DNA of 64,000 nucleotides from Anadara kagoshimensis (Eukaryota; Mollusca; Bivalvia; Arcoida; Arcidae), in assembly GCA_021292105.1 (NCBI GenBank), contig CM037866.1, positions 1,783,256 through 1,847,255 of the forward strand, read 5' to 3'. Every line of letters starts with the position of its first letter. Within the stretch, counting starts at the first letter, position 1. Shown here one piece after another: positions 38,975 to 49,767 of this stretch. A program made the position numbers and the translations under genes. The notes under the pieces are model-generated. The model was given only the letters and a program-made list of their open reading frames with translations. It ran no database searches and was not told where the DNA came from.

Positions 38975-41022
38975 ATGTCCAAAATGGCAGGTATGTATGT
39001 ACATGTATTTATGTCTCGATGTACGTGTTATTTTTCAAACTCACGTTCACGTGTAAACATAATTTGCCAGTTTCAAAGTTTCTTACTTTGCTTTGGGATT
39101 GTAATTTGGACATGTACCGGTATGCTTGTTTTTGATTGATTTTGTCAGCAGAAGTAGAAAAAACAAAGTCCTGCCAAAATACCGGACAAGTCAAGGTTGG
39201 TTATAAAAATATTTCCGATAATTTTGGTGGCAATGTATTGTCGAGAAAGAAGTCTTTTTACAAAAACTATGCTAGTTTGAATTCCGGAAATGCATCAGCA
39301 ATTTGCAATAGCACTAATAAGGTGCTCAGTCGCATTCTCTAAGATAGAGCTGTCTAATATTCTAATGCTTCTGTTCGTAATCCACTCTGGCATATCCTAA
39401 TTTTAGAAAGTTGTCAGTTTGCTTCCGTAGTTCGGGGTATCTTCGGGTATTCTGATGTCTATCTTCGGCCCTAGAAGTAAGCATCGTGATGTACAAACAA
39501 AATTTCTTGTGTCTTTTAAACTCTAAACCACCTCGACCAGAACACAACATACTTTTGGAAATTGTAACGTTTATGGTCCCAGAGTATTCACTCTGAACAC
39601 CAGATGCTTCTTTGGAAGAATTATTTCATGGATATTCAAAAATATGCGTGACGTGACACACCTTGATCATCCTAAACAGAAAATTAAGTCAATTTTAATT
39701 ATTCTATTATTATATTTTAGTGAAGAACTGGGCGGTTTTTGTTTACATTCTGATACTCTCTGGTACGTATATGGGCATTTTTTCATTGATGTGTGTGTGT
39801 GTTTCAAATGCTTACTAGTAATTCAGATACTGTATTTTGTCGTAACTTGTATATAAACATAAAAAATTAGAATGTAAAAGAAATGTAATAATTTAAAAGA
39901 GAACTTTTTATGCCGCATGCCATATTGGACATTAATTCAATCGTTCAATATTTAAATTACCAACGAACCATTTCCCCATATTTTCGAACGATATTTGAAA
40001 GTTTAATGGATAAAATGTGAGTTTGTCGATTCTACAAGTATTTGATGATCCCACTAAGTGTGTTGTACTAAATATAGACATATAACCATTTAACATTTTT
40101 CTGTGTCGATCAACAAAAGACTTCTATAACTATCTGTTTTATGTTTGGTATGATGATGAGGTGAAATTTTGTAACAACAATTTTAAGATACCTCAGTTGA
40201 TATAGTACTAGATCCATTTTTCTGAACCTCTGATTAGCTCACCTGAGTCAAAGGCCCAATATAAATTTTGTAACAACCATTTACATACTTTAGTTGATAT
40301 AGCACTCGACCAATTTGTCACAACCTCTGATTAGCTCACCCGAGTCAAAGGCCCAATATAAATTTTGTTACAAAAATTTACATAAGTTCAGTTGATATCG
40401 CACTCGACTAATTTGTCACAACCTCTGATTAGCTCACCTGAGTCAAAGGCCCAATATACAGTTTGTAACAACAATTTACATACTTCAGTTGATATAGCAC
40501 CCCACCTATTTGTCACAGCCTCTGATTAGCTCACCTGAGTCAAAGGCCCAATATAAATTTTGTAACAAAAATTTATATACTTCAGTTGATATAGCACTCG
40601 ATCCATTTGTCAGAACGAACCTCTGATTAGCTCACCCGAGTCTAAGACACTGTATATTTCCACATCGGTTGTAAGAGAAATGGTGAAAACAAACACTCAA
40701 CTAGTGCCACTTTGCCATTTACCCTGTAATCCATCTAATCATTTTGCCTTTTTATTGCTCTTGTTGTGTTTATGTGTAGCTAGTTAGTTACGAGAAGCCA
40801 TTTTAGAGATCATATTATAATTACTGAAGTGAAGAGGAAAAAGATATTCCAGACACACAGTGCATACTCTATGATAATCATGTGTTTTTTATTTCTGTAT
40901 GTAGGTTTTAGATCAGTATTTCCGTCAGATGTCACTACTAGTCAACCTGTTGGTAAGTGGTCCTAGTTCTTTATTTTACCATTAGTTTAATTATATATCA
41001 TCATCATCACCATCATCATCCC

Positions 41023-41062
<40 letters not shown>

Positions 41063-44000
41063 GTCATCATCATCATCATCATCATCATCACCCCCATCAT
41101 CATCACCATCATTATCATCATCATCTACATAGAGGACACCTGTCCATTAAGGACAATGTGAATCTCATTTTGTTACAAATGAATTGTTGGCACATAGATA
41201 TTACGAGCCCAGGCTTTGTTACGCCACATAGCGGTGTTGCCGCATAAACGCGCCCAACACGTCTATGCGGGGAATTCTAACGCATAAAGAGGTCCGCCAC
41301 GTTTATGCGGCGGCGTTCAACGCATAAAGATGTGTTGCTTATATGCGGCGCAAGGCTGCCTTTATTACGCATAACGATGGCTGATGTTAACGAGTTGGAA
41401 TGAAATTTAAAAAGAGCTGATATCTCGACAAAAACGGTGGTGGTGATATAAATTATGACGACGACGGTGACAATTGAGATTTATGTTGTTGGTGTTGTTG
41501 ATAATGGCAATAATAATACGAGGATGGGGACAGGGACGATGAGAGCGCGACGACGATGTTACCGTCGTCGTGCCGACGGCGGTGGCGATTATGACTGTTG
41601 ATGATCGTTAAATTGTGATTTTGGCAGAATTTCTACTTTTGATTTAATAATAATAATAATAATAATAAAAATAATAATAATGTAATGATGATCATCACGA
41701 TGGTGGTGGTGTTTTATGTGAAGATGGTTATAATGATGGAGGTGTAAATGTTGGTGATGATAGTAATTGTTTTCTTTATGCGGCGGAATGTAGCCTTTTT
41801 GCCGCATAAAAGCTTTCTCTTTATGCGTTGAAATTCCCTGCATAGACGTGTTGGAACACGTTTATGCGGCAACACCGCTATGTGGCGTAACAGGGCTTAA
41901 CAAAGCCCTCAGAAAATTTTATGGCCGTCATCACTATATTTTTTTATAAGTTTGATGTGTCTGTATCCAGGATACCCTAGATATATTCAAGACGTCCTAT
42001 AGTTACATGCTCCTTTTAGTCAATTTTGATTACAAGCTAGTTAAACAGGAGGTTCTTAACCTTCCGGAACACCCGTTCTCACTTCCATTATGAAATTTCA
42101 CGTGTTTAAATGAACGTTTCAGAGCTTTAATTTGCTTTGGCATTGTGATTCAGGCATAGACCGGTATGTTTGTTTTTGAAAAATATGCCATATTATAATT
42201 TTTTGAATTTTCTGAATACATTCAAAAAATTATAATGATACAGAGGAGAATTAAAATTATTTTTTTTTTGTTAAGGAAAAACAAAAGAATTGGACATTCT
42301 GCACACATAACATTCAAATGTTTCTGCATCGTCCATGATAACATGACGTCGCTGAGACCCAATCCATTCATGCAAAATTAACAGAAAAGATCTGACCAAT
42401 CATTAAATACTTGAAAACAAAGGAGAATTGAATTACAAATTTTAATGTTGATTCTAATACATTTTTTTTATTTTTTCAGTAATAAATATAACTGCTAACT
42501 TAAATACCACTAAAGAACCCGGTAAGTACCTGTTTTAAATAATGTAATGCCACTTGGGCTAACGAATGCTCCAACGGGAATGTTTATTCTATATACCAAT
42601 GATTCACGTCGAACTGTTTCTTTTAAGATACAACTTGATATATTTGACGTCTCATAGTTCCATGTGTTGCTTTCATTCTTAATTTTCATCACACACGTGT
42701 AGCCACCTAAACAGGAGGTACCTTTCCGGAGCACCCATCATCATTTTCCTGGTGGAAGTTCACGGTTTTGTTTCAAATTTTTACTTTGTTTCGGAATTGT
42801 GGTTTGAACATAGATTGACATGTTTGTTTTTGCTTTGGGATTGTAGTTTGGACATGGATTAGTATGTTTGTTTTTACTTTGCTTGGGGATTGTAGTTTGA
42901 ACATAGATTGGCATGTTTGTTTTTGCTTTGGGATTGTAGTTTGGATATGGATAAGTATGTTTGTTTTTTACTTTGCTTGGGGATTGTAATTTGGACATGG
43001 ATTGGTATGTTTGTTTTTACCTTGCTTTAGGATTGTAGTTTGGACATGGATAAGTATGTTTGTTTTTTCTTTTGCTTTGGGATTGTAGTTTGGATATGGA
43101 TTGGTATGTTTGTTTTTACCTTGCTTTAGGATTGTAGTTTGGACATGGATTGGTATGTTTGTTTTTTCTTTTGCTTTGGGATTGTAGTTTGGATATGGAT
43201 TGGTATGTTTGTTTTTACCTTGCTTTGGGATTGTAGTTTGGACATGGATTAGTATGTTTGTTTTTACTTTGCTTGGGGATTGTAGTTTGAACATAGATTG
43301 GCATGTTTGTTTTTGCTTTGGGATTGTAGTTTGGACATGGATTGGTATGTTTGTTTTTTCTTTTGCTTTGGGATTGTAGTTTGGACATGGATTGGTATGT
43401 TTGTTTTTTCTTTTGCTTTGGGATTGTAGTTTGGACATGGATTGGTATGTTTGTTTTTACCTTGCTTTAGGATTGTAGTTTGGACATGGATTGGTATGTT
43501 TGTATTTTCTTTTGCTTTGGGATTGTAATTTGGACATGGATTGGTATGTTTGTTTTTTCTTTTGCTTTAGGATTGTAGTTTGGACATAGATTGTTATGTT
43601 TGTTTTTCTTTTGCTTTGGGATTGTAATTTGGACATGGATTGGTATGTTTGTTTTTACCTTGCTTTAGGATTGTAGTTTGGACATGGATTGGTATGTTTG
43701 TTTTTTCTTTTGCTTTAGGATTGTAGTTTGGACATAGATTGTTATGTTTGTTTTTTCTTTTGCTTTGGGATTGTAATTTGGACATGGATTGGTATGTTTG
43801 TTTTTACCTTGCTTTAGGATTGTAGTTTGGACATGGATTGGTATGTTTGTTTTTACTTTGCTTTAGGATTGTAGTTTGGACATGGATTGGTATGTTTGTT
43901 TTTACCTTGCTTTAGGATTGTAGTTTGGACACGAATTGGTATGTTTGTTTTACTTTTGGATTGTTTTTGATTTAGACTTTTAATTTTCAGATGTTAGTGA

Positions 44001-46017
44001 GAATACAGTTTTTATGATGTTTCCGGAAAATCGAAGATTCAACGAAATTCTGAAATTCCTGATAACATCGAAAGAAGACACAACTGTAGAAGTATTCGCG
44101 GATACACCGAGCTATCAACAAAATTTTACAGTTAAGAGCGGTTCTGGTGTCGGTGGTAACGTTCTGGCCGTGTCCCAGTTAGACCGGGGGATAGTGGAAT
44201 CAAAGGGTATAAGCATGACCTCAGACAAGAACGTGTCAGTGTATGGTATATCACATTATGATTGTTGTAATACAGATGGCTTCTATGCACTTCCATACAA
44301 AGGTCTGGGAACATCGTATAGGACAATATCATACCACGGACCACAGAATAGCTTTGTCGGGGTGTTAGGTACCCATGGTAACACAGATGTAAATATAACA
44401 CTGAACTTTACCGGCGTTATGGAGTGGAAGGACGAGAATATTACGGCAGGACATACTATTAATATAAGCCTTAACCGGTTATCAACCTTCCAGTTCTTAA
44501 CTAATAGAGACTTAACAGGTATGTATTACATATTGTACCAGTTTTACGGAACCACTGCAGTAGCTCCGTTGGCTCGCTCCGTAAGTGGGAGGTCGTGGGT
44601 TCGATCCCCGGCCGAGTCTGACCCAAGACTTGAAAGTGGGTAGTGACTGTTCTTTCGCCACGCACTCGGCATTACGAAATGAAAGTCACGGTTCTTCTGG
44701 ATGGGAACTTAAAATAAACGAGGTTCCGTGTCACTGTGGGCTTGGCACGATAAAAAACCCTGCTGCATAATACCATCAGCGCAAAGCACAGGCAAAATGT
44801 CTGCACCTTCGCCTATAGCTGGTGACGTCTCGATATAGGTGAAATATTCTTGACTGGGACGTTAAACATCATTACTCAACTCAACTTTAATTTTACAGCA
44901 CTAGACTGTAGTTTCTGAAAACAATTCCTCAAGTAGTGCTTGGACCAAAATTGTGAAACCAAAAAACAAAGCAAATTCAGTTAATTAGAATCCCTCGCCA
45001 GCAGGATATTTTGTGATTTGCTCTTATGTTTAAAGAGCCATAACTCTAAATTTTAGAGACTGAGCAAACAAACTCGGGTTAAAGGATCTATGTTTATCCT
45101 TTGCACCGAGTTGCGTGAAAAAAGTGCTTTATAGTTTTGGTTTTTTATTTTTTTCTGTTATGATATTATATAGCCATGTATATAAAAGTTCACGTGTCTA
45201 ACCTAATTTCTCAGTTCCAAAGTTTTTACTTAGCTTCTGAATTATGATTCGGACATGGATTAGTATGTTTGGTTTTTAATACATTGTAAAATGCTTTATA
45301 TTCGTATCAAAAGATTGTACGAAATGGGTTTAGTCGGTTCTAACCTCAACTTTGATGTCGCATGTGGCTGGTTTATCTAGCTAGGACGAAGGTGCACACT
45401 CTTCCGAAGCACATGACCCCATTTTCATGGTGGAAGTTCACGTGCTTGATTTCATTTACCACTTTTTATTTTGCTTTTGGGTTTGTAATTTTAACATGGG
45501 CCGATATGTTTGTGTTTTTGACTTTTGATTTGAACATGGACCGGTATGCTTTTATTTGAGTGAAACATGTTCATGGAAAACACAGCTTGAATACAAAGTT
45601 CCTGGGAGGTGAGCTTGGGATGTTATGATAAAACACTGCTTTATACATGGTTTAAGTAAAATAGTGTTAAAGTTTTAAATATTTTAAAATCAACATTCTT
45701 GTATGAGAGATAACTTTATCTAAAATAAAATTTAAAAAGCAACATGTTTAGTAAACTACCTTTAAATTTGTCCTGTGATGACGTCAGCAACGATAGGTTC
45801 ACTTAATCATGATTTTACGTCTCGTCAAGTACATTATTTCGTGTTATATAACGAAGGAGACAGCCAGTCTGAAATGTCGGATGAAAACCTACTACAACAG
45901 ATTTTACAGACGTTCTTATGCTAAAAGAAACACATGTCATTTAACCTTACCAATATAACTGCAAGCTCCTTCCTAGATCTAAGCATCAGAATACACAGAA
46001 CAACACGCCTACAAATG

Positions 46018-46066
<49 letters not shown>

Positions 46067-46166
46067 CTTTCATACACACGTTGAGAGAGGGGGCTCAGAT
46101 CCTAATCTCTCCTACTCTCTCTCTCTCTCTCTCTCTCATACACACATAGAGAGGTTCAGATCCTAA

Positions 46167-46211
<45 letters not shown>

Positions 46212-46955
46212 CACACATAGAGAGTAGGTTTGGGTCCTAATTTTGCTATTTTTTTATTTTTAGGTACAACGATAACCAGTAATAAACCGGTTGCTGTGAT
46301 GTCTGGAAACACGTGTTCGTACGTACTTGGCGCCACCTGTAACCATCTCGTGGAATTTCTCCCGCCAATTTCTAACTGGGGGAGAACTTTCTTGATACCG
46401 ACCATAAGAACGGCCAGTAGGATGATAGTTCGTGTGGTTCCGTCAACACTCGATACTATCGTCACGTTTTACGATTTCCGAGGTCCGCACGAAATAAAGA
46501 TAAATGGGACATTTGAGATCACTCTGTTAGCGGCGACGCTCTATCTACTGAAATGCGACACCCCGTGCCTTGTGGCGCAATACGCCGTGTATACACAGAG
46601 GCACCCTGCTCCATTTATGACGCTTGTACCCGCTGTGGAACAGTATGAGAATCAGTACACATTTATAACACCTGATGTCGCTGATTTTAATAATTTTTTT
46701 ACGGTTGTGACCTTAAAGAAACATGCAGACGACATCCTGTTTGATGATATACAAGTAACCCGTCTACGTTATATTGAGCAACACTTGCTCAGTGCTGATG
46801 GGGAATACTGGGTGTCCTTGTCCATCATGATTCCTGCCGGTATCCATACACTGAAGCATGCGCACTCCGATATTGGATTCGGTGCCATAAGTTACGGGTT
46901 TAAGCCGTATGATGCCTATGGATTTCCTTTAGGAATGAAAGTACCTTTAGAATAA
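38975..46955 (+). CDS. Secreted IgGFc-binding-domain protein (FCGBP N-terminal-domain family), six exons
   Basis: Exons: 38975-38990, 39721-39762, 40905-40952, 42480-42521, 43991-44518, 46264-46955. All five introns are phase 1 with GT/AG ends, and the total of 1368 nt gives 455 residues. Exons 1-2 encode a signal peptide (MSKMAVKNWAVFVYILILSG). Exons 3-4 give a short Ser/Thr-rich linker. Exons 5-6 (residues about 50-455) form the IgGFc-binding domain, with KSGSGVGGNVLAVSQLDRGI, YGISHYDCCNTDGFYALP, SNKPVAVMSGNTCSYVL and CNHLVEFLPPISNWGRTFL as the clearest family blocks. Several N-glycosylation sites are present. No vWD, TIL or transmembrane segment follows, so this is a stand-alone domain protein, unlike the very long vertebrate FCGBP. 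In molluscs such proteins are often multi-copy and are thought to act in mucus or immunity (family knowledge); binding to an antibody is not implied. The start is chosen because it opens directly into a signal peptide. Confidence 0.88.
40163..40648. repeat. Tandem repeat, about 98-bp unit, five copies
   Basis: The unit includes ctgattagctcacctgagtc, aaaggcccaatataaat and ttgatatagcactcgac. Part of it (agctcacctgagtcaaagg) recalls the hairpin end of the elements at 5670 and 12928. It lies in intron 2 of the IgGFc-binding-domain gene. Confidence 0.85.
40996..41127. repeat. (CAT)n microsatellite
   Basis: About 130 bp of CAT/CAC trinucleotides in intron 3. It produces a poly-His ORF that I reject as coding. 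Confidence 0.95.
41211..41910. mobile_element. MITE-like foldback element with about 75-bp terminal inverted repeats
   Basis: The left end, from tgttacgccacatagcggtg through gttgccgcataaacg and aacacgtctatgcgg, reads as the reverse complement of the right end (aacacgtttatgcggcaaca, ccgctatgtggcgtaaca). Further tatgcggc/gccgcata words are repeated inside each arm. The centre is a GAC/GAT-rich and (TAA)n stretch with no transposase. It is CpG-rich compared with its surroundings. It sits in intron 3 of the IgGFc-binding-domain gene. A clean target-site duplication could not be fixed by eye. Confidence 0.8.
42050..42180 (+). repeat. Dispersed intron repeat 'X' (clear copy)
   Basis: The order is ccttccggaacacccg, gaaatttcacgtgttta, ctttggcattgtgattcagg and gaccggtatgtttgttttt. 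Other copies in this orientation are at about 39010-39140, 42705-42835, 45190-45275, 45380-45555, 60180-60260 and 60360-60415. Inverted copies are at about 54470-54640, 55190-55320, 56870-57000 and 59815-59965. No coding capacity is seen. Confidence 0.7.
42780..43960. repeat. Minisatellite, 49-51-bp unit, about 23 copies
   Basis: The unit reads ggattgtagtttggacatgg then attggtatgtttgttttt and (a)ccttgcttta. It fills most of intron 4 of the IgGFc-binding-domain gene and stops about 30 bases before exon 5. The unit equals the end of the dispersed repeat X, one copy of which lies directly on its left. Minus-strand ORFs over it are repeat artefacts. Confidence 0.93.
43991..44518 (+). CDS. Exon 5 of the IgGFc-binding-domain gene
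   Basis: A 528-nt exon, phase 1 on both sides, beginning DVSENTVFMMFPENRRF after ttttcag and ending with donor gtatgt. It carries the first half of the domain, including a vicinal Cys pair (HYDCCNTDG). The open frame runs past the donor into the SINE in the next intron, but that extension is not coding. Confidence 0.9.
44522..44965 (+). repeat. Repeat 'Y' copy split by the SINE
   Basis: Its head (tattacatattgtaccagtt) ends at 44546 and its body (attttacagcactagac through cctcaagtagtgcttggacc) continues from 44890. Unsplit copies are at 56215-56390, 58243-58420 and, lacking the head, 58440-58600. The head begins three bases inside the donor of exon 5. Confidence 0.75.
44547..44889 (+). mobile_element. 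Full-length tRNA-derived SINE
   Basis: It has a tRNA-like head with B box GGTTCGATCCC (44598-44608) and a central part with gacccaagacttgaaagtgg and aaagtcacggttcttctgg. The 3' part is ggtgacgtctcgatatagg, gaaatattcttgactggg and cgttaaacatc. It is inserted into an older repeat whose sequence resumes at 44890, with a short TTTA target duplication (44543-44546 and 44886-44889). The layout fits the V-SINE-like families described from molluscs (established knowledge); the exact family was not checked. Confidence 0.85.
44966..46263. other. Remainder of intron 5, with repeat X pieces and CT microsatellites
   Basis: Two partial repeat X copies (45190-45275 and 45380-45555) are present, otherwise AT-rich sequence without coding features. 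From 46021 to 46209 come three CT/TC tracts separated by tcatacacacatagagag-like spacers. These lie directly upstream of the last-exon acceptor and lengthen its pyrimidine tract. Confidence 0.7.
46264..46955 (+). CDS. Exon 6 (last) of the IgGFc-binding-domain gene
   Basis: A 692-nt terminal exon beginning GTTITSNKPVAVMSG after atttttag and ending ..KVPLE then TAA. It holds the second half of the domain, with Cys pairs in NTCSYVLGATCNH and KCDTPCLVAQY. The acceptor follows a long CT-rich stretch (46021-46209). Confidence 0.92.
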
Positions 46956-47008
46956 TAAAGTTTACATTTGAACTATCCGATTTTTTTCTTTCTTTTTTAC
47001 AAACCAAA

Positions 47009-47014
47009 AATAAA
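47009..47014 (+). terminator. Candidate poly(A) signal of the IgGFc-binding-domain gene
   Basis: AATAAA lies 54 bases after the stop codon. A second AATAAA at 46954-46959 overlaps the stop codon itself and is probably too close to be the main signal. Confidence 0.45.
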
Positions 47015-47683
47015 AAGTCGAATGTTTAATATTGTCATTGGAACTGTGGAAAATCTAAAAACATGATAAACAAATATAAGCTGAAATAAGTAAACAAGAC
47101 ACACAACATCTACTGGTAATAAAATTGGACGAATTTCAATATGACCTCCACAAAACTGACATAAACATACTTGTATTATATATAAGGTATCTAGGCAGTC
47201 TGTACCAGATATTGTTAACTTTGGTCATCAATTAAATTCAGGTATCACTTTTTATGGTGAATCACTGATTAACAATGAATAAAATCACGATTTCATCTAA
47301 GCTGAATATATCGTGTTGTCATAGTAACCTGAATAAATCGTGTTGTCATAGTAACCTGATATTGTCTTGTATGGCTTTATTAAATTGGGTTTTATGACCT
47401 CAAAGTCAAGACTTTCACTTATAACGTGAAGTTGTTATAACTATGGAGTGATAGAAATGTACTCAGGGCAATGTGCAACTGCCACGCCCACTGTGAAATA
47501 GGGCATTGTTTTTGAATGTCTGTTCTGAAGGACCCTACCTTTTTTAATGTCTGTTCTGAAGAACCCTACCTTATATTAAGGTCACCACTCCATGACCTTT
47601 GCCATTAATGATACGATGTCTTATTAAGTATTGACAGTATGATTAGGCTATTGTGACCAAATTCGGTATTTATAATTATTGTA

Positions 47684-48380
47684 GGTTGGTACGGTAGCAA
47701 AGTTGGTAAAGTGCTCGCTTCCTTTGTGGACCGCCAGGGTTTGAATCCTGGTCCAGTCTGACCAAGACTGAAAAATAGGCGATGACTGTTTTTTTTCAAC
47801 AAGCACTTGGCATTCAAAAAGACCTTAAAAACCGTTTCACGGTAAACCTTGCACTCTGAATAACCCGGCCTCTGTACACTGTCCCGAGCACACACCACAG
47901 TTAATAATTTCTGTTGCTTTAACTATAGCTGGTGATGTCTCGATATAATTGAAATATTCCTGACAAGAACATAAAACGTAATTTAATCTGGCATTTAGAA
48001 GTGAAATGGTCCTACGAAACAGACCTCAAAAACCATGCCCCGTAATACGGTAGGCATGGTACGCTAAAGAACCCTGCCTACATATTGCCCCGAGTACATT
48101 GTAAAGGTATTAATTTCTGTCACATTACCTATAGTTGTTGACGTCTCGATATAAGTGAAATATTCTTGAATAGCACGTAAAACACCAATCAATCAATTAA
48201 TTAAAACCAATGTATCTTGTTTCGTTAGGCGTGCTTGCTAAAGAACTCCCATCCCTGTATGTTCCACTTTGCCCTGAGCGCACTGCAATGGTATAATATC
48301 TGTCACTTTAACTATAGTTGGTGTCGTCTGGATATAAGTGAAATATCTTGACAAGGACGTAAAACACCATTCAATCATTC
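47684..48380 (+). mobile_element. Compound SINE: one head followed by three 3' parts
   Basis: The head includes ggtacggtagcaaagttgg and a B box ggtttgaatcc (about 47739). The 3' domain around gtctcgatataagtgaaat then occurs at about 47937-47980, 48148-48185 and 48326-48372, each followed by an acgtaaaacaccaatc-like tail. The last two repeats lack the tRNA-like head. Confidence 0.75.
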
Positions 48381-49627
48381 CATCGATGGACAGGTGATCT
48401 CAATATACAGGTGTTCTTTATTACAGTTTAATTAGTGAGAGGTAAATTAATTACAATTTTGATGATAATTTATAAAGGAAATACCGAGCGTAATGTGTTT
48501 AATCAAAACCAAACAATAGTATATCATTGGAAGTATTAACACGTTGTGAAGTAATGTTTCCGCATGAGTAAAATTGTCTTTTTATTAGTTTTCCCATCAA
48601 TCACAAGCATTCATTATCTATAAGGTACCATAAGGAACAAGAAAATGTCTTATTAAGAAAACGTATTTATTGTCTCGGCGAGTCGAGAAATAGTTGTCAC
48701 GTGATAACGTTATCGCCGTCGTCACAGTGATAACTAAAATAACGAGAAATAAACATCGGTGTCGCCGTCGTTCAAGTGTTAGCTTAAAATAACGCTGTCG
48801 CTCCTTCTCCGTATTAACGCACAGACAAAAATATTAAATGAAAATAACGATAAAGCGACCTCCACGTCGCCGTCTACAATACCGTCGACTTACATTAGAC
48901 ATACATTGGTTACACGACTAAAATTTTCAATAACTAAGTTTTCATATAAAACCGAAGATTATCCCCGATATTCACACGCCTACACTAAATAATAAGATTG
49001 GTCAGTCGCCTTCTGTTTTTACCATGACACAGTGTTTTATGTAGCATCGGGATATTTCGGAATTGTACGCTTGAAAACGATTTAAATGCCACGTGGCGGT
49101 AACTTAGATATCAAAGGGAGATAAATCATAATTACTTTATATGCCGCCTTTTAAGGGTAATCATGCTGTTTTACGCCTAGTCAACATTCTTATATTTATA
49201 TCGAGGCGGTTAAGTTCTGGTATGGTGGAGGAAACCGTAGAAAATCATCAACCTACGGCAGGCGAACTGACAAACTTAATGTTTAGACAATAAACAATTC
49301 ATGCTAGCATGTAACTTAAGAACAAAATTTCTTTTTTTTAATTTTAAAATGACAGAACATTTAAGTTTTAATGTAAGCATGAAATAGTTTAAGAAATAGT
49401 GTCTAATTCTTAATATAAACTTCAAAAAGTTAACCCTAAGGTGCCCCAAATTTAATGAAAGTCATCAATAAGAAATAAGACCAGGCAAAAAACTCTAATG
49501 AGATGAAAAACCTCTAGGAATCACGATGATAACACAATACACATATAGCTCACAGCAAGCCGATATTACACGGATGTAAAAATAACTAAGTTTTAAATAT
49601 TACCTGTCCACAGGTGAAAACTTCAAA
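48381..49627. promoter_or_regulatory. Intergenic region with a CpG-rich patch upstream of FSTL1
   Basis: Between about 48670 and 48900 the sequence has many CpG words (tcgccgtcgtcac, gtgtcgccgtcgttc, tccacgtcgccgtctac) in an otherwise CpG-poor window. Its place within 1 kb of the first FSTL1 coding exon suggests an unmethylated promoter or 5' UTR region (inference). The remainder to 49627 holds nothing else recognised. An acceptor-like tgtccacag at 49604-49612 suggests that the first coding exon may have an untranslated exon before it. Confidence 0.4.
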
Positions 49628-49697
49628 ATGGCGGTAAGTAAAATATTAAGTTTTGTTTTCATTTAGACAATAGATCTATATTAATTCACACACACAG

Positions 49698-49767
<70 letters not shown>

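Noticed and set aside
39362-39550. Minus-strand ORF in intron 1 (RYPELRKQTDNFLKLGYARV)
   Set aside because: It might be a remnant of a mobile element but is too short to place and has no start or splice support.
40957-41247. Poly-His ORF of 96 codons
   Set aside because: A direct product of the (CAT)n microsatellite. It only overlaps the end of IgGFc-domain exon 3 in another frame.
42741-43785. Minus-strand ORFs rich in NPCPNYNPKAK repeats
   Set aside because: Translation of the 49-51-bp intron minisatellite, with no conserved domain and frame breaks between copies.
44132-44401. Minus-strand ORF of 89 codons
   Set aside because: A shadow of IgGFc-domain exon 5, which has clear family motifs on the plus strand.
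44551-44625. A functional tRNA gene
   Set aside because: Only the B box and a weak A-box-like part are present, and the segment is the head of a SINE with a known-type body and tail.
46163-46465. Minus-strand ORF of 100 codons ending in an RERERE tract
   Set aside because: A shadow of exon 6 running into the CT microsatellite.
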